DNA of 64,000 nt from Symbiodinium natans. Lineage: Eukaryota; Sar; Dinophyceae; Suessiales; Symbiodiniaceae. Made by a program: the position numbers and the translations under genes. The stretch lies in the NCBI GenBank assembly GCA_905221605.1, contig CAJNDS010000182.1:1-64000 (forward strand), given 5' to 3'. This document shows positions 1 through 10,364 of the stretch, piece by piece; position 1 is the first letter of the stretch, and the number at the start of each line of letters is the position of its first letter. The notes beneath the pieces are model-generated. The model did no database searches. It worked only from the letters and a program-made list of their open reading frames with translations, and was not told the origin of the DNA.

Positions 1-300
1 GCCCCCCCCCCACCCGCACCCAGCCCCCCTTCCCCCCCCACCCCACCCCCCCACCCCCCCCCCCCCCCCCCCCCAAACCAAAACCGACGGTTTCAGGATT
101 TCTTGTCCCGCCCCTCCATTGGGGGCCGATGAAATGGTTCGTGGGTAGGATGGTCCATGACGGAGTGAGCTTGGAGGACAGGGCTTGCTGATAAGAAATG
201 TAAACTTTTTATTTTCTTAATGTTTTGGGATTCTCTGGGTGGGTGGGTTTTTTTTCCGTTGCCTACACACACTGCTGGCCTAGTAAATGCTCGAACTTGA
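1..300. other. C-rich non-telomeric flank outside the telomere array
   Basis: The first 74 bases are almost pure C with single A or G interruptions. They are followed by about 225 bases of mixed sequence with no credible exon. It lies on the side of the telomeric array where a chromosome end would be expected, which is the odd point: either the array is interstitial or two pieces have been joined. Confidence 0.7.
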
Positions 301-306
301 GATGCT

Positions 307-678
307 GAACCCTAAACCCTAAACCCTAAACCCTAAACCCTAAACCCTAAACCCTAAACCCTAAACCCTAAACCCTAAACCCTAAACCCTAAACCCTAAA
401 CCCTAAACCCTAAACCCCTAAACCCTAAACCCTAAACCCTAAACCCTAAACCCTAAACCCTAAACCCTAAACCCTAAACCCTAAACCCTAAACCCTAAAC
501 CCTAAACCCTAAACCCTAAACCCTAAACCCTAAACCCTAAACCCTAAACCCTAAAGACTAAACCCTAAACCCTAAACCCTAAACCCTAAACCCTAAACCC
601 TAAACCCTAAACCCTAAACCCTAAACCCTAAACCCTAAACCCTAAACCCTAAACCCTAAACCCTAAACCCTAAACCCT
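307..678 (+). repeat. Telomeric repeat array, CCCTAAA x about 53
   Basis: This is an uninterrupted heptamer array, C-rich strand on the plus strand, so the G-rich strand points to the left edge. Two variant units are visible: one with an extra C near 417 and one reading GACTAAA near 555. TTTAGGG-type telomeres occur in plants, dinoflagellates, chromerids and some other algae. A true terminus would have nothing to its left, but 300 bases of other sequence are present. Confidence 0.95.
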
Positions 679-685
679 GTGTTGG

Positions 686-1240
686 CCCATCTACGAAGGA
701 ACCCGCCAAATCGAGCTGCGGCGTAGTTCCTGAAGGACTGTTGCTCGCTGTGGGCCTGGAGCCTTGCGTGTGCTCGCTCGTTGCAAAGCGTGCTTCCGCC
801 TGGATTCCAGGGGCCAAACCAACCACTCAGAGTGCCTCCATCTACAGCGCTGTCCGATTGCTGCAGGGAGCATGTGTGGCTCGGTATGAAACGACAACGT
901 GTGCTCGTGCAGCGGCGATATCAGCGACTGCTGCAACAACTGATGCCAGAAGCATCTGCTGACAGCTGTGCATCACGCAGCATGCGTGGTCACTCATCGT
1001 TACTCTTCGCTGGCCTTCTGGGCCCATCTAGCAGGGAGCCTGCCAAGTCGGGCGGCATAATAATTGAAGGATTTCTGCTCGCTGTGGACTTGGAGCCTTG
1101 CGCTTGCTCGTACCTTACAAGGCGTGTTTCCGCCTGGATTGCAGGGGCCAAACAAACCATCATTCAAAGGGCCGCCCGCCGTGAGTCGAACAACAGTGCC
1201 ACCGTCCACAGCACTGTCCGATTGCTGCAAACTCAAGGGC
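686..1240 (+). repeat. Diverged tandem duplication next to the telomere array
   Basis: Two copies start with the same ten bases (GGCCCATCTA) at about 686 and 1021, a period of about 335. They share blocks such as TGCTCGCTGTGG, GGAGCCTTGCG, TTCCGCCTGGATT and CTGTCCGATTGCTGCA. The second copy carries an insertion. Both have open frames on several strands but no coding bias, so I read this as a subtelomeric repeat rather than a gene. Confidence 0.7.
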
Positions 1241-1892
1241 TGCTGCGCGAAGCACGCGTGCGAGGCTAGTGGTGGAGGCTTCCAGGCCAAAACGGCTTCC
1301 ACGATGCTCTGTCGAGGCCGTTTGGTTTTAGCTTAAGAAACCCTCTGTCGCTGAGCTTGACCGAACTCCTGACTGCTGTCCCGACCAGGAGCCGTGCCAT
1401 TAACGGATGCACGCCCAGGAACGCCCACCTGAGAACATTACGCGTGTCACGTGCTCTGTGCACACTCGAAACAAGACTTTCAGATCACGTTCATTCAGCG
1501 CTCTCAGGGCCGGACCTGACATCTCTGTGTGCTGGGCTCTGGCTATTCAAACGCTGGCATATCGCAGGGCACCCTTTATGTCTCAAGGCCTTGAGCAGCA
1601 AAGGACCAGCGTCGCATTCACTCACATTGAGGCGAAGCAAACACATGCGCCGCGTCCCCGGCAGCTGCCCCCACGCCCCCCCCGTCCTAACCATTGTGTG
1701 CGACAGGAAGAGCATGCCGTTTTTTTCAACGCACACAAGCAAAATCATACGGCGCAGCTAAATAAACGAAAAACAAAACAACGCAATTCAATGCAGACGG
1801 CCAAAACAGAGCCGGCAATCGCAAATACAGGTAAAACCGAAAAACAATAGAAGACAATGCGTACGAAAAGAAACAACGCAAGACCCCCCAAA

Positions 1893-1902
<10 letters not shown>

Positions 1903-1961
<59 letters not shown>
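1903..1961 (+). repeat. (CA)n microsatellite
   Basis: About 29 perfect CA dinucleotides. The Cys-Val open frames on the minus strand are artefacts of this repeat. Confidence 0.97.
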
Positions 1962-1964
<3 letters not shown>

Positions 1965-2573
1965 TCAGGTGTAATTGCCGCTAGATTTTGACAAAGTGAT
2001 TCCGCGCTCGTCTGTCATACTCTAGTATCATGGCACACTCAATGCTGTAGGGTCAGACACGCAAGGTACCTGTGCAAACGAGCCATCACTCAAAACTGAA
2101 CATGGCAACTGTTGCCTATACCTCTCACCGCACATGTCCTAATGCAAATATGCTGATCATGCTGATCCACCAGCTGCTTCAATCCTTTAAAAATGGCAGC
2201 GCTGAAGCACCTGTGCCAAAGAGCCTATCAAAAAGGTAGGCAAAAGGCGGCCGACAAGGTGTCCGTCCCAAGAAACGGGAAATGTGCGGTGGTGGCCAGA
2301 AGTGTGTGCCTAACGTCTACCGCAAGGCCAGCTGTATGTCAGCATCAACCAATGTAGACCCGGGGATTTGCCTGGAGGCTGAACGTGTCAGGGCGGCGCT
2401 GAAGGCTCTGTGCACGCCAGAGTGAGGGCAAGGGAGAGCAAGATGGCAAATCAATCCCAAGGCGGGCCGGCAAAAGACTTTGACACGACTGCGAGAAAAT
2501 CGACTCTCCATATAGCTTGAGCAGGGCTCAATGTAGCACATGTTCAAGAACGGGAGAGCGCGCATTCTTCGCG

Positions 2574-2720
2574 GTATCGTTCAAAGTTGGCCAGGGACCG
2601 TGGGAGCGTATTCTTGATATGTCCCTGGTAAAACCCAAAGTGATATTGTCCAAAGTTGGCCAGGGAAAGGGGGAAGCATATTCTTCATGTGTCCCTGGCA
2701 AAATCCAAAATGGTATCGTT
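2574..2720 (+). repeat. Two-copy tandem repeat, unit about 70 bases
   Basis: The block CAAAGTTGGCCAGGGA starts at 2582 and again at 2651. Each unit ends in TCCCTGG, the inverse complement of its own CCAGGGA, so each unit can fold on itself. A third partial start follows at about 2715. Confidence 0.8.
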
Positions 2721-3784
2721 CAAAAAGCCAGCTGACAGTGGATGGTTTCTTATGTCTTCCAAGGGGCTTGAGCGTGACATGTAGGATCGCGGATGTGTTG
2801 GGTCAAACTGGAAGATCGTGCATCAACAGCAGAAACTGGTGTCACCATCGGTATGTAAAGAAAGGCAGATCAACGGAGAGTAAGAAGGCGCAGCCCCATT
2901 CGCGCGGTCAAGTATGTTCAACCTCAGGGAAGGAGAACAAGAAGTTTGCAACAGTTCGGCGCCAGCCATGTCTGGAAATGTGCGTTCGAACCAGCCGGTA
3001 TCGCGCACGGCGCGCTTGCCAAGAAGCCAAAAAGATCGCCATTGTCAAGAAGGAAAGGCGGTCGCCAAGGACGACGCCAGCACCACATGGTCGTGTGGAG
3101 AGGTCGGGCGCTGCGATGCACTTCACGCTCTTTTCTTTCAAACCTTTGAAAAAATGGAAGGGAACAAGGGCTTACTAAATGAACCAAACGAATGGAATAA
3201 TTGAACATAGGTAAGTTAAACAAATTGCATGTGTTAGTTACATTCAGCTATTAAGTCTTTGGAAGCATGATTCAATTAGTCGACTTTGGAACGCACTGAA
3301 CGCAGCATGTGGCCACCTGCATGGTAGTTTGCCATTTCGCCCCCTCGCGTAGGAAGTAGTGGTGTTCTGGCAACTCCGAAAGAATCCGAACTAGGAAGGA
3401 CGGACAATAGGAGTCCGGACCCGCCCCCTTTCAGGGCGCGTACCTACAACGCAATTGTGTGAGCCCTTTTGAGCGCCATTCTACGATTGTTGGGGCGGGA
3501 TATTGCAATCTTACGGAGCATAGGCTGAAATGACCTGCGGCAAAAGCCGCCACCCGACTCCAGAAAGCTGCATAACACACTGGACAGGGCCAACTCAATG
3601 CCGGCTGGAAAGCTGGCAATAAGTCCGTGGTTTCTGGAATGCGGTGAGAAGCTGGGCCTGGGCAGCCGGATCCATGCACCAATGTTACCCTCAACACAGG
3701 ACAGGATACACAGCGAGTCGTGAGATCAAAACAACACAAAAGTTGTGAGGTGCCAACGGGAAGCCAAGACATCGCCATTGCAAG

Positions 3785-3900
3785 TAGAGCTACCTTTGAC
3801 TTCCGTGACCTTGCCTCGGCCAATGCTGCCTCCGCACAGATGGCTCCGCACAGATGGCGTTCCTTTTGTTCGAGGGCCAGGTGAGCACGGTGAGAAGCAC
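3785..3900 (-). CDS. Possible exon of an unrecognised gene
   Basis: A minus-strand frame reads as a charged, Ala/Glu-rich helix (HLALEQKERHLCGAICAEAA, then LAEARSRKSK) and ends near a GTCACG donor-like site. The underlying DNA holds a short direct duplication of CCATCTGTGCGGA, which makes the peptide repeat itself. No family is recognised, no partner exon was found, and a chance open frame is possible. Confidence 0.3.
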
Positions 3901-3964
3901 ATGAGCTGTTTACTTTATGAAGCTCTACGCACGTTGCACTCTTGTGTACTAGCATTGCCAACAC

Positions 3965-5216
3965 TCATCGGATTATCGAACTGATTTTGATGCAGGGCTC
4001 ACGGGGCGCACTACCGAGGTTTGAGTTTGTCGTCAAAAGACTCTTCGGCAAACCTGTGCAGCCCTGACTTTGCAGCGGAACTGCTTTGGAAAGCGCTTCT
4101 CGCCAGGAATGGTGGTCTCGACTCAGATTGAGCTGTGCTACACGGATCTGGACGTCAAAGGGCACAGAGTAGTGACCGCGCCGTGCCCTGCTGAAGAGAC
4201 ATCACGGCGTTTACCCCCTTTCTGTCGACTGCCTGCAGGGACTTCTGCAAGAGCGGCAGCTACGGCAGATTGGGCAGAAGGTTTAAGAGGGTTTTTAAGG
4301 GATTTAGAAGAGTCTGGAAGGGTTTTGAAGGGTTGTAGAAGGGTTTCAAAAGGCTTTAGAGGAAGTTTCGAAGGGTTTAGAAGGGCTTGGAAGGGTTTAG
4401 AAGGGTTGCGAAGAGTTTTTAGTGTTTTGAAAGGATTGGAAGGGTTTTCAAGGGTTTAGAAATAGTTTTTTGCAGGGCTTACCAGGCTATAATAGAAGGG
4501 TTTAGAAGTTCAGAAGGGCTTAGAAGGATTTCGAAGGGTTTAGAAGCATTTAGAAGGATTTTGGAGGGTTTAGAAGGGTTTAGAAGCGTTCCCCTCTCCC
4601 TCTCCGCTTCACCATCTTTGTAAGCTGGGACTCACTTCCATGTTGTGCCTCATCCCAATGATTCCCAAACTTGCTGGGATAGTGAACATTGGCGCGCTAC
4701 TTGAAACAAGCTGGTTTGGTCACGAATGTCCGCAATGCCGAGTGACCGCGTCGGCTTCGTGTTGCGGCTCTGCAGCAAAGCCGTCGGGTCCGACCTCACT
4801 GCCGTGCCACTTCCTACATTCCCCGAGCTCTGGCTTTGCAGGAAGTGTGGTTCCCAGTTCCCGGCAGTGTTTCTGGGTGCATGCATATAACGTGGCTCTG
4901 AACGATGATCACGCACAAGTCCGCACAAAGGCTAAACAACCTTGAACTTGCATGTCGCAGTATGGACAAGGAGCTGTTCGCAACGTTCCCCGTGGCTTGA
5001 GCTGCTCGAGTTGCTCGAGTTGGCGAGGGCCAAGGAGAGAAAGCCCAGCAAAGCCAGGCATCGCGCAGACTCTCGTACTACTCTTGGACCTCTTGGACCT
5101 CTTGGACCCTGGGGGCTAGCGGCTCAAGCGTTCAATGCGGTCCAAAGCACAAGAAGGCAGCATGCTTGTAGACCTCCACATGAGGATTGAAGCGCTTTGA
5201 GCCAAAAAAGACTTAC
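3965..5216. other. Mostly non-coding, with the GAAGGGTTTA array and a 9-base triplication
   Basis: Outside the array at 4271-4592 I see no exon with both splice sites. A nine-base unit (CTCTTGGAC) is repeated three times at about 5082-5108. Confidence 0.5.
4271..4592 (+). repeat. Degenerate tandem array of GAAGGGTTTA-like units
   Basis: About 320 bases consist of 9-11-base units around GAAGGGTTTA, many one base away from the next, ending just before a pyrimidine-rich stretch. It resembles the G-rich telomere strand (GGGTTTA) with an inserted GA or GAA. The open frame through it (Gly/Leu/Arg-rich) is a repeat translation, not a gene. Confidence 0.75.
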
Positions 5217-5310
5217 AAGCGGCACCAGCGTTGCCATGCTCTCGGCTACGCACCACTCTTCGCGGCCGCGCAGCCCCGGGGAGTATTGCGAACAACTCGC
5301 ACCCCGTTGG
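5217..5310 (-). CDS. Exon of an unrecognised gene ending in a consensus GTAAGT donor
   Basis: The frame reads YSPGLRGREEWCVAESMATL and runs directly into GTAAGT at 5216-5211. Third positions are mostly G or C (20 of 26 codons), unlike the other two frames. The upstream edge is uncertain because no clear acceptor is visible. No family is recognised. Confidence 0.4.
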
Positions 5311-6109
5311 CATTATTGGCCCTCGCACATGAAGCAAAGCTGAGGCTCTCGGGCATCTTCAGAAACCGGGACCAAAGCTGACATGCAAGCTGCCCCTCGC
5401 GTTAACACAGCACAACCCCGAAGCATATTCTGCCAGATCCGAGTTTCGTATCATGATGGTTGTAGCCTTGAGGGATGCGCTTCTAATCAAGTTAGCAGAC
5501 TCCAAAGTGTAATGAGGTTTTCGAATAATCGAATCTGCGATCCTTGTTGATAAAGTTCATGTGTGCGTTCATCTGTCACAGTTCGTAGTTCAGGTGTCAT
5601 TCAGCCATGAGAGCTGGAAGTTACTGCATGGTTCTGGAGCAGGAGCGTCTGTCGGCGGATGTGGCACTGCGAACGTATGTGCTGTTGGGATTGGGGTTTG
5701 AAGAGACAGTGGGAGTCTCGTGATTCAAGCATGTTCTCGGATGTGACTTGTGCATATTGATGAGTAGGTTCTCCGAGCTTTTATATATCTGCACCGGCGT
5801 TTCTGCATGGCAGCTGGACCCTCTCGGAATCTTGACAGGATCGAATGGGTGGAAAGCTCAGTAGCTGCAGCTGCTGTTGCGGTGGCGATGTCGTTGGCCG
5901 CACAAGGTCGGGATGCCTGCAGCTGCTTGCGGTGGCAAGAAATAGCAGTCATACTTTCCACTCCTACTAGGTCCTAGTAGGTCCTAGTATAGCTACTGAA
6001 AGCATGTTACCAATACTGCGACCTCGGCAAGGGTGGGTCTCCTCTCAGCGCTTCTCTCCAAGAGAATCCTCCGTGATCTGCGCCTTGCCGCCTTGCCGCC
6101 TTGCCCCGC
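5311..6109. other. No exon recognised
   Basis: Scattered short open frames only. A small palindromic TAGGTCCTAGTAGGTCCTAG patch lies near 5969-5988. Confidence 0.4.
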
Positions 6110-7370
6110 TCAGACAAAGGTCAGGCCCTCACTCTCCTTGTCCTTCTGCTGTTCCTTGTGTTTCTGCTCGGGCTCCTGCTCTTTTTCGGGACCCTCCGGC
6201 ATGGAGACCGTCTCAGCTGGGGCCTCGTCATCCAAGTCGATGGGGCCTCCGGCCACAGGAGGGCTGCACTTGCCTGGCGCCGTTCCTCGTGGCTTCGCGT
6301 CCGCGCGCGTGATGATGACGTCCGTGTTGTCGGTGGAGGTGATCATGACCTGGATCACGGGCAGGATACTATTTTGACATCTCAGTTTTCCATTCTTTGT
6401 TTCCGAAAAAAGACTCTTTCTTGAAGAGCAAAGCGTGCGTGAGCATGTTTGAACGTAAGTCTAGACCACATTACGTAAATCTGACCTCGCGACATCGTCG
6501 CTGGAGCTGGAGGACTTCCGCCTCTTCTTGCTCTTCCGCACCCCCAGGTCACGGTTCCTCTGGTTCACCTCCTGACTCTAGGAGAATTTAGGCCCAGGGA
6601 AAAACAGGGATTGAGAATTTGGAGCCGGGTCTGAAGGGCGTACTTGTAACAGCACTGCAGCCTTCAGTGCCGCCCGAACTTGTGCCATCTTCTGCTCTTG
6701 CTCATCCAACGGGATATCCTCCTTCTCCTTCCCCAAACGACTGCACTTTTTTAGGAAGTTTCGGCGGTTTAGGGTTTAGGAGGCTTGGAAGATTTGGATG
6801 TTGTGGGTGCATAGATAGGACGTAAGGCTTTCGGGGTTCGAATTTCCGGGTCTCGCGTGTGACTTGGCATGTTGGGATTCTCTCCCTGTTGTTAAGGTGT
6901 TAAGTTCAGGCCATTGTTGGTCAAGGGTTACAGACCTGCCCCATGCTGTTTCTACAGACTACAGAGCACCTTCCAACAGTACTGCACAGTGGCTGCCAAA
7001 GTTGCTGCACGAACGGCATAGAACTCAACAAGCAGCTTGAATGGAGTCATGCAAGAACAAAAAAACCCTGACAATCCCAATAAGAAGCCATAAATAGGCC
7101 CTACCGCCTCAACCCCAAAGCCCTCCCCGTCCTCCTGTTCCTCGGCCTGGGCCTTCTTCCACGCCTCGAGGCGCTTCCGGCGCTTCTCCTCTGCCAGAGG
7201 TTCTGCAGAGGTGGGTGTTTACAGCATCTACCCGTACAACGTGTACGGTCGGCTTGCGGGCTTTGCGTCCTGAACACAGAGAACACAGTGCTTAAGCTTC
7301 TTAGCTTCAAGTGAGCCTCCTCCTCTGGCGTGGCCGGCTTAGATTCCCCCAGGTTCACGGCAGCCTCCTG
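6110..7370 (-). CDS. Multi-exon gene for a highly charged, probably nuclear protein (C-terminal part)
   Basis: Five exons are read on the minus strand: about 7370-7300 (EAAVNLGESKPATPEEEAH), 7202-7067 (EEKRRKRLEAWKKAQAEEQ), 6740-6644 (KEKEDIPLDEQEQKMAQVRA), 6571-6486 (RDLGVRKSKKRRKSSSSSDD) and 6368-6110 ending in TGA. The last three join with exact phase through introns of 72 and 117 bases. The edges of the first exon and the join between the first two are less certain. The protein is rich in Lys, Arg, Glu and Ser, carries a basic patch next to a Ser run typical of nuclear RNA-associated proteins, and ends in an acidic Glu/Lys/Gln tail (EQEPEQKHKEQQKDKESEG). The Arg-Lys-rich helix recalls the N-terminal region of DDX46/Prp5-type helicases, but no helicase motif follows, so I do not name it. 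The start lies upstream and was not found. Confidence 0.6.
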
Positions 7371-7544
7371 GTCAAGCGCCGAACACCACGAGGATTGGAC
7401 AAATCGAAAGCAGCTTTGATACCACACGCCACTCGCTTGGAATCGGTTTGGGTCTTGCAACCCGCCACTACTTCTTACAAACGCTTTGTATCTGCCCATA
7501 GCCGCAGGCCTCACATCCGCACATCAAACGCCGGATTTGTTTAA

Positions 7545-7870
7545 GGTTTAGGGGGTTTCGGCCTTAGGGCTCAGGGCTCAGGGCTCAGGGTTCGATCTTG
7601 AACGCCCTTGACGGCCCAGCCTTCGTGGAGTCTCTGGTCTCGAACCATACACCCTAAGCCCTATATAAGCCCTAAGCCCTGAGCCCTAAGCCCCGAGCCC
7701 TAAGCACTAAGCCTAAGCCCTAAGCCCTAAGCCCTAAGCCCTAAGCCCTAAGCCCTAGGGTGTTATTTAGGTTTTGGTTTATGGGTCAAGGTCTAGGGCA
7801 TGCCGGTTTAGGATTTAAGGTTTGAGGGTTTAGGGTTTAGGGTTTAGAGTGTTTAGAGTTTGGGGCTTTG
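7545..7870. repeat. Degenerate telomere-like tracts in alternating orientation
   Basis: G-rich units (TTTAGGG and GGGCTCA variants) at about 7545-7593 are followed by C-rich CCCTAAG units at about 7647-7760, then G-rich TTTAGGG units at about 7803-7868. The middle block is a variant with G in place of the last A, repeated about 14 times. Confidence 0.8.
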
Positions 7871-8959
7871 AGGGTTGCTTTTACGGCTTATTTAACGTTG
7901 TGTTTTTAGGGCAGGTCGTTGGATTTAGGGCTTTGGGTTTAGGCTTAAGGTTGAGGGTTTCGGGAAAGCGCCCACGCGAACACGAGCCGCGAACCACGTG
8001 TACATGAGCTCCCAACCCCGAAGCCGACAATGGATCTGGAGCCAGCGACCGCCCTCCAGGGAACTCCCGGGCCCTCGGACCTATGAGGACCATTTTGGGA
8101 ACGCCTGAAAACTTAGACCTCCCGACACTAGCTGGGTCGTTCGCAGGCGTAAAAAAGCCCTGGTTCTTTGAAGGTCACGCGTGTTTTGCTAGGGTTCCCC
8201 GTGCCTGTGTGGGCTCTAAGTTATAAGTTCGACGCCCCTCTCCACCCTGTAAGACAGTGGGGTGTAGCATCCGCTTCTCGCCCAGCCCGATTTTTGTAAC
8301 GACCCCCCCACACTCCTCCAATGCGCCAACTTGCTGCGCCCTCACCGCAGCTCTGGGCACCTTGAACAACCCCTGCGCAGCCTCTGTCGCAACACGGGAC
8401 CTTATCTTCGAGCCCATGAGCTTTCTTCTACACCTTCTGGCGGAGCCAAGGGAGTTGGCGTGCAGCGTTTTCGATTAAGTACTTCTTTAAGTATTGATTG
8501 GTGTCTGCCAACCCATCAGCGAAGAACTGAACTGCAAACAGCGTCCGAGCCAGGAGGAACAAGAAAGAGCACTTCACGCACTACCAGATGTGAAACTTGC
8601 TAAGGCTGCTGGTTTCACATTCCAAGTCGGTTGGTACACGATTGCTGAGGGCAGCACAGGACGAGTTGGGCGAGTGCAACAGCACAGCTGTCATGCTCAG
8701 CCCGCTAAGCGAATCACGGCTAAAAGGCCTCAACCCTCAATACCGGCCGGGCTATGACTGCCGATGGACCTTCGAAACCCTTCCAGACTCAAGAGACCCA
8801 GCCCCAGCCCACCACAGCTACCCAAAAAACACACAAATATACACAAACCAACCAAAAAAAAAACAGCGCTCCTGCGCAATGGTCATCCCGGAGTTCCCGG
8901 GTCTGGCCAGAAGCTCGCTAAGGGACGGGGCTTAGGCATGACCCGAGCTCCAAAACCGC
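7871..8959. other. No exon recognised
   Basis: Long open frames at 8764-9339 (plus) and nearby are Pro/Lys-rich, lack splice signals and show no third-base bias, so I left them out. Confidence 0.4.
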
Positions 8960-9080
8960 TCCAGAAGTCAAAAGCCCCTGAAATCCGAATCAGCATCCCT
9001 GAGCAACGGTCGGATATCCAACGCCTGGTCGGCTTCGGGACGGCCGCCACTGCGGCCTTCTTGCCCCAGGAGAACTTCAG
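8960..9080 (-). CDS. Possible exon of an unrecognised gene
   Basis: The minus frame reads FSWGKKAAVAAVPKPTRRW with G/C-rich third positions after an AG. The downstream edge is not clear. It is reported only because its codon use stands out from the surroundings. Confidence 0.3.
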
Positions 9081-9875
9081 GCCTCACAGAAGGTTCACAA
9101 TGTCCGTTCTTTCGTGGCACAGCCTTGGTGGCGCAGCCCTGTCTTTGAAGTCTAAGCCTCCAAAGCCCAAGAACCTCCAAACTCCGATAACCGAAGGAAA
9201 CAGAGACCACGTGGGGGCCTTTGTCAGGTTTTGTGATCAGAGCATGGACCTCCCGGCCAAGAGCGCCTTTCAAAATACACCACAATTTTGCGGAATTGAG
9301 AAACCTAACAGGAAGGAACGGCAACTACCAGCAATTTGAAGCTGGGACGGCTCGAGGACGTGCGCAAGGCTTCTAATAGGAACCTGGCCCTTTCGGACTT
9401 GTACAAATACTCGTCATCATGACTCACGCTGAGATTGCTGTTGGACTGTTGAGTGGTCCATTCATCTGCACGTCCTTTTAATACATAGGCCTCATTACCA
9501 AGCCGCCAAAACCCTGAACGGTCGAACCTGGACTGAACACAGAGTTCTCATGTCGTGTTCTCCCTGCCTTCAGCCATGGACCAGATCACAGTCGGGATGC
9601 CATGTGGCTCTCAACTAGGTGCCCACGTACTGGGATAGGCAGGTGGCGCATGGTGGCGCATAGTGGTACGGGGCGCAGAGGCAAGTATGCCAAATCATGA
9701 AACTGGCACTGTAAAGAGCCCCTACCAAGTTTGACTCCGCACCTGCAATCCTATCCTTGTGTGCTTGCATTTGCTTGCGTCGGCTAACATGCTGTCCATC
9801 TGGCCATGTCATTCATGCCGCGGTCACCGGCACATGAAATGAAGGCTGACACCCTGGCAACCAAACAGTCCTAAA

Positions 9876-10364
9876 CTAAGGCCGGCTGCCTGCACAGCAC
9901 CCCGTCGGGAGGTTGCATGAGGTCGCCTTTGCTTCCCATCGCAACACGCGAAATTGATGGTTCAAGCTAGCACACTGGTGAAGGGAGATGGCCCCACCAA
10001 GCCCACCGAAATGGGAATCAACTCTATGGAAAGCAACTACGCGCACACGTGAGTGGACCAGCGCCATAGCACACATGACACACGGCTCATGGGTGAGCAC
10101 GACCTCACAGTCGTAGCACAAGTACCTGAGCAGGGCCGCAGCTTGGGTCTTCACACCTCAATCAACCCAACTAGCAATATAATACCATTCACCACAGCAT
10201 CAGCATCACCCTCTTTTCACCTGAGCCCTGACATGCGGCCGTCAGGGCACTCCTCCTCCTCCCTCGGGCGCTTCGTGTCCGAAGCAGCCTTGGCACGCGC
10301 CGCCACTGCGCCAATGGCAGCCATGGTGGGATGCCTCTGAGGCGCTTCTGAGGGCTTCGGAGAT
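9876..10364 (-). CDS. TAD3: tRNA-specific adenosine deaminase subunit TAD3/ADAT3, last two exons
   Basis: ADAT3/Tad3 pairs with ADAT2/Tad2 to convert adenosine 34 to inosine in tRNA anticodons; it is the non-catalytic, tRNA-binding partner. Exon A is 10364-10221 and exon B is 10125-9876, joined in phase across a 95-base GT-AG intron; the stop is TAG. Exon B carries LTHEPCVMCAMALVHSRVR, the PCxxC zinc-binding motif and flanks of this subfamily, and a C-terminal LNHQFRVLRW like that of human and yeast proteins. Exon A carries the first zinc ligand in RHPTMAAIGAVA. The residue at the catalytic Glu position is Thr (H-P-T), as expected for an inactive subunit. An acidic insert (REEEECPDG) sits between the two motifs. 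The N-terminal half is not found; it should lie above 10364, where a dispersed repeat interrupts. Confidence 0.87.

Larger units (their letters stand above)
1241..3784. other. No defensible gene; contains the CA and 70-base repeats
   Basis: Open frames here are short, overlap on both strands and show mixed third-base use. A minus-strand frame around 2910-3140 (hydrophobic, Arg-rich) is the best candidate, but it has no matching splice sites that I trust. Confidence 0.5.

Noticed and set aside
3431-3964. Minus-strand 177-residue open frame as a whole gene
   Set aside because: Only about 40 residues look coding; the rest has mixed composition and is probably intron or non-coding.
6836-6880. 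tRNA-like T-arm (GGGGTTCGAATTTCC)
   Set aside because: No matching D-arm, anticodon arm or acceptor stem upstream.
8764-9339. Plus-strand 191-residue open frame
   Set aside because: Lys/Pro-rich, no third-base bias, and a minus-strand segment inside it has better codon use.
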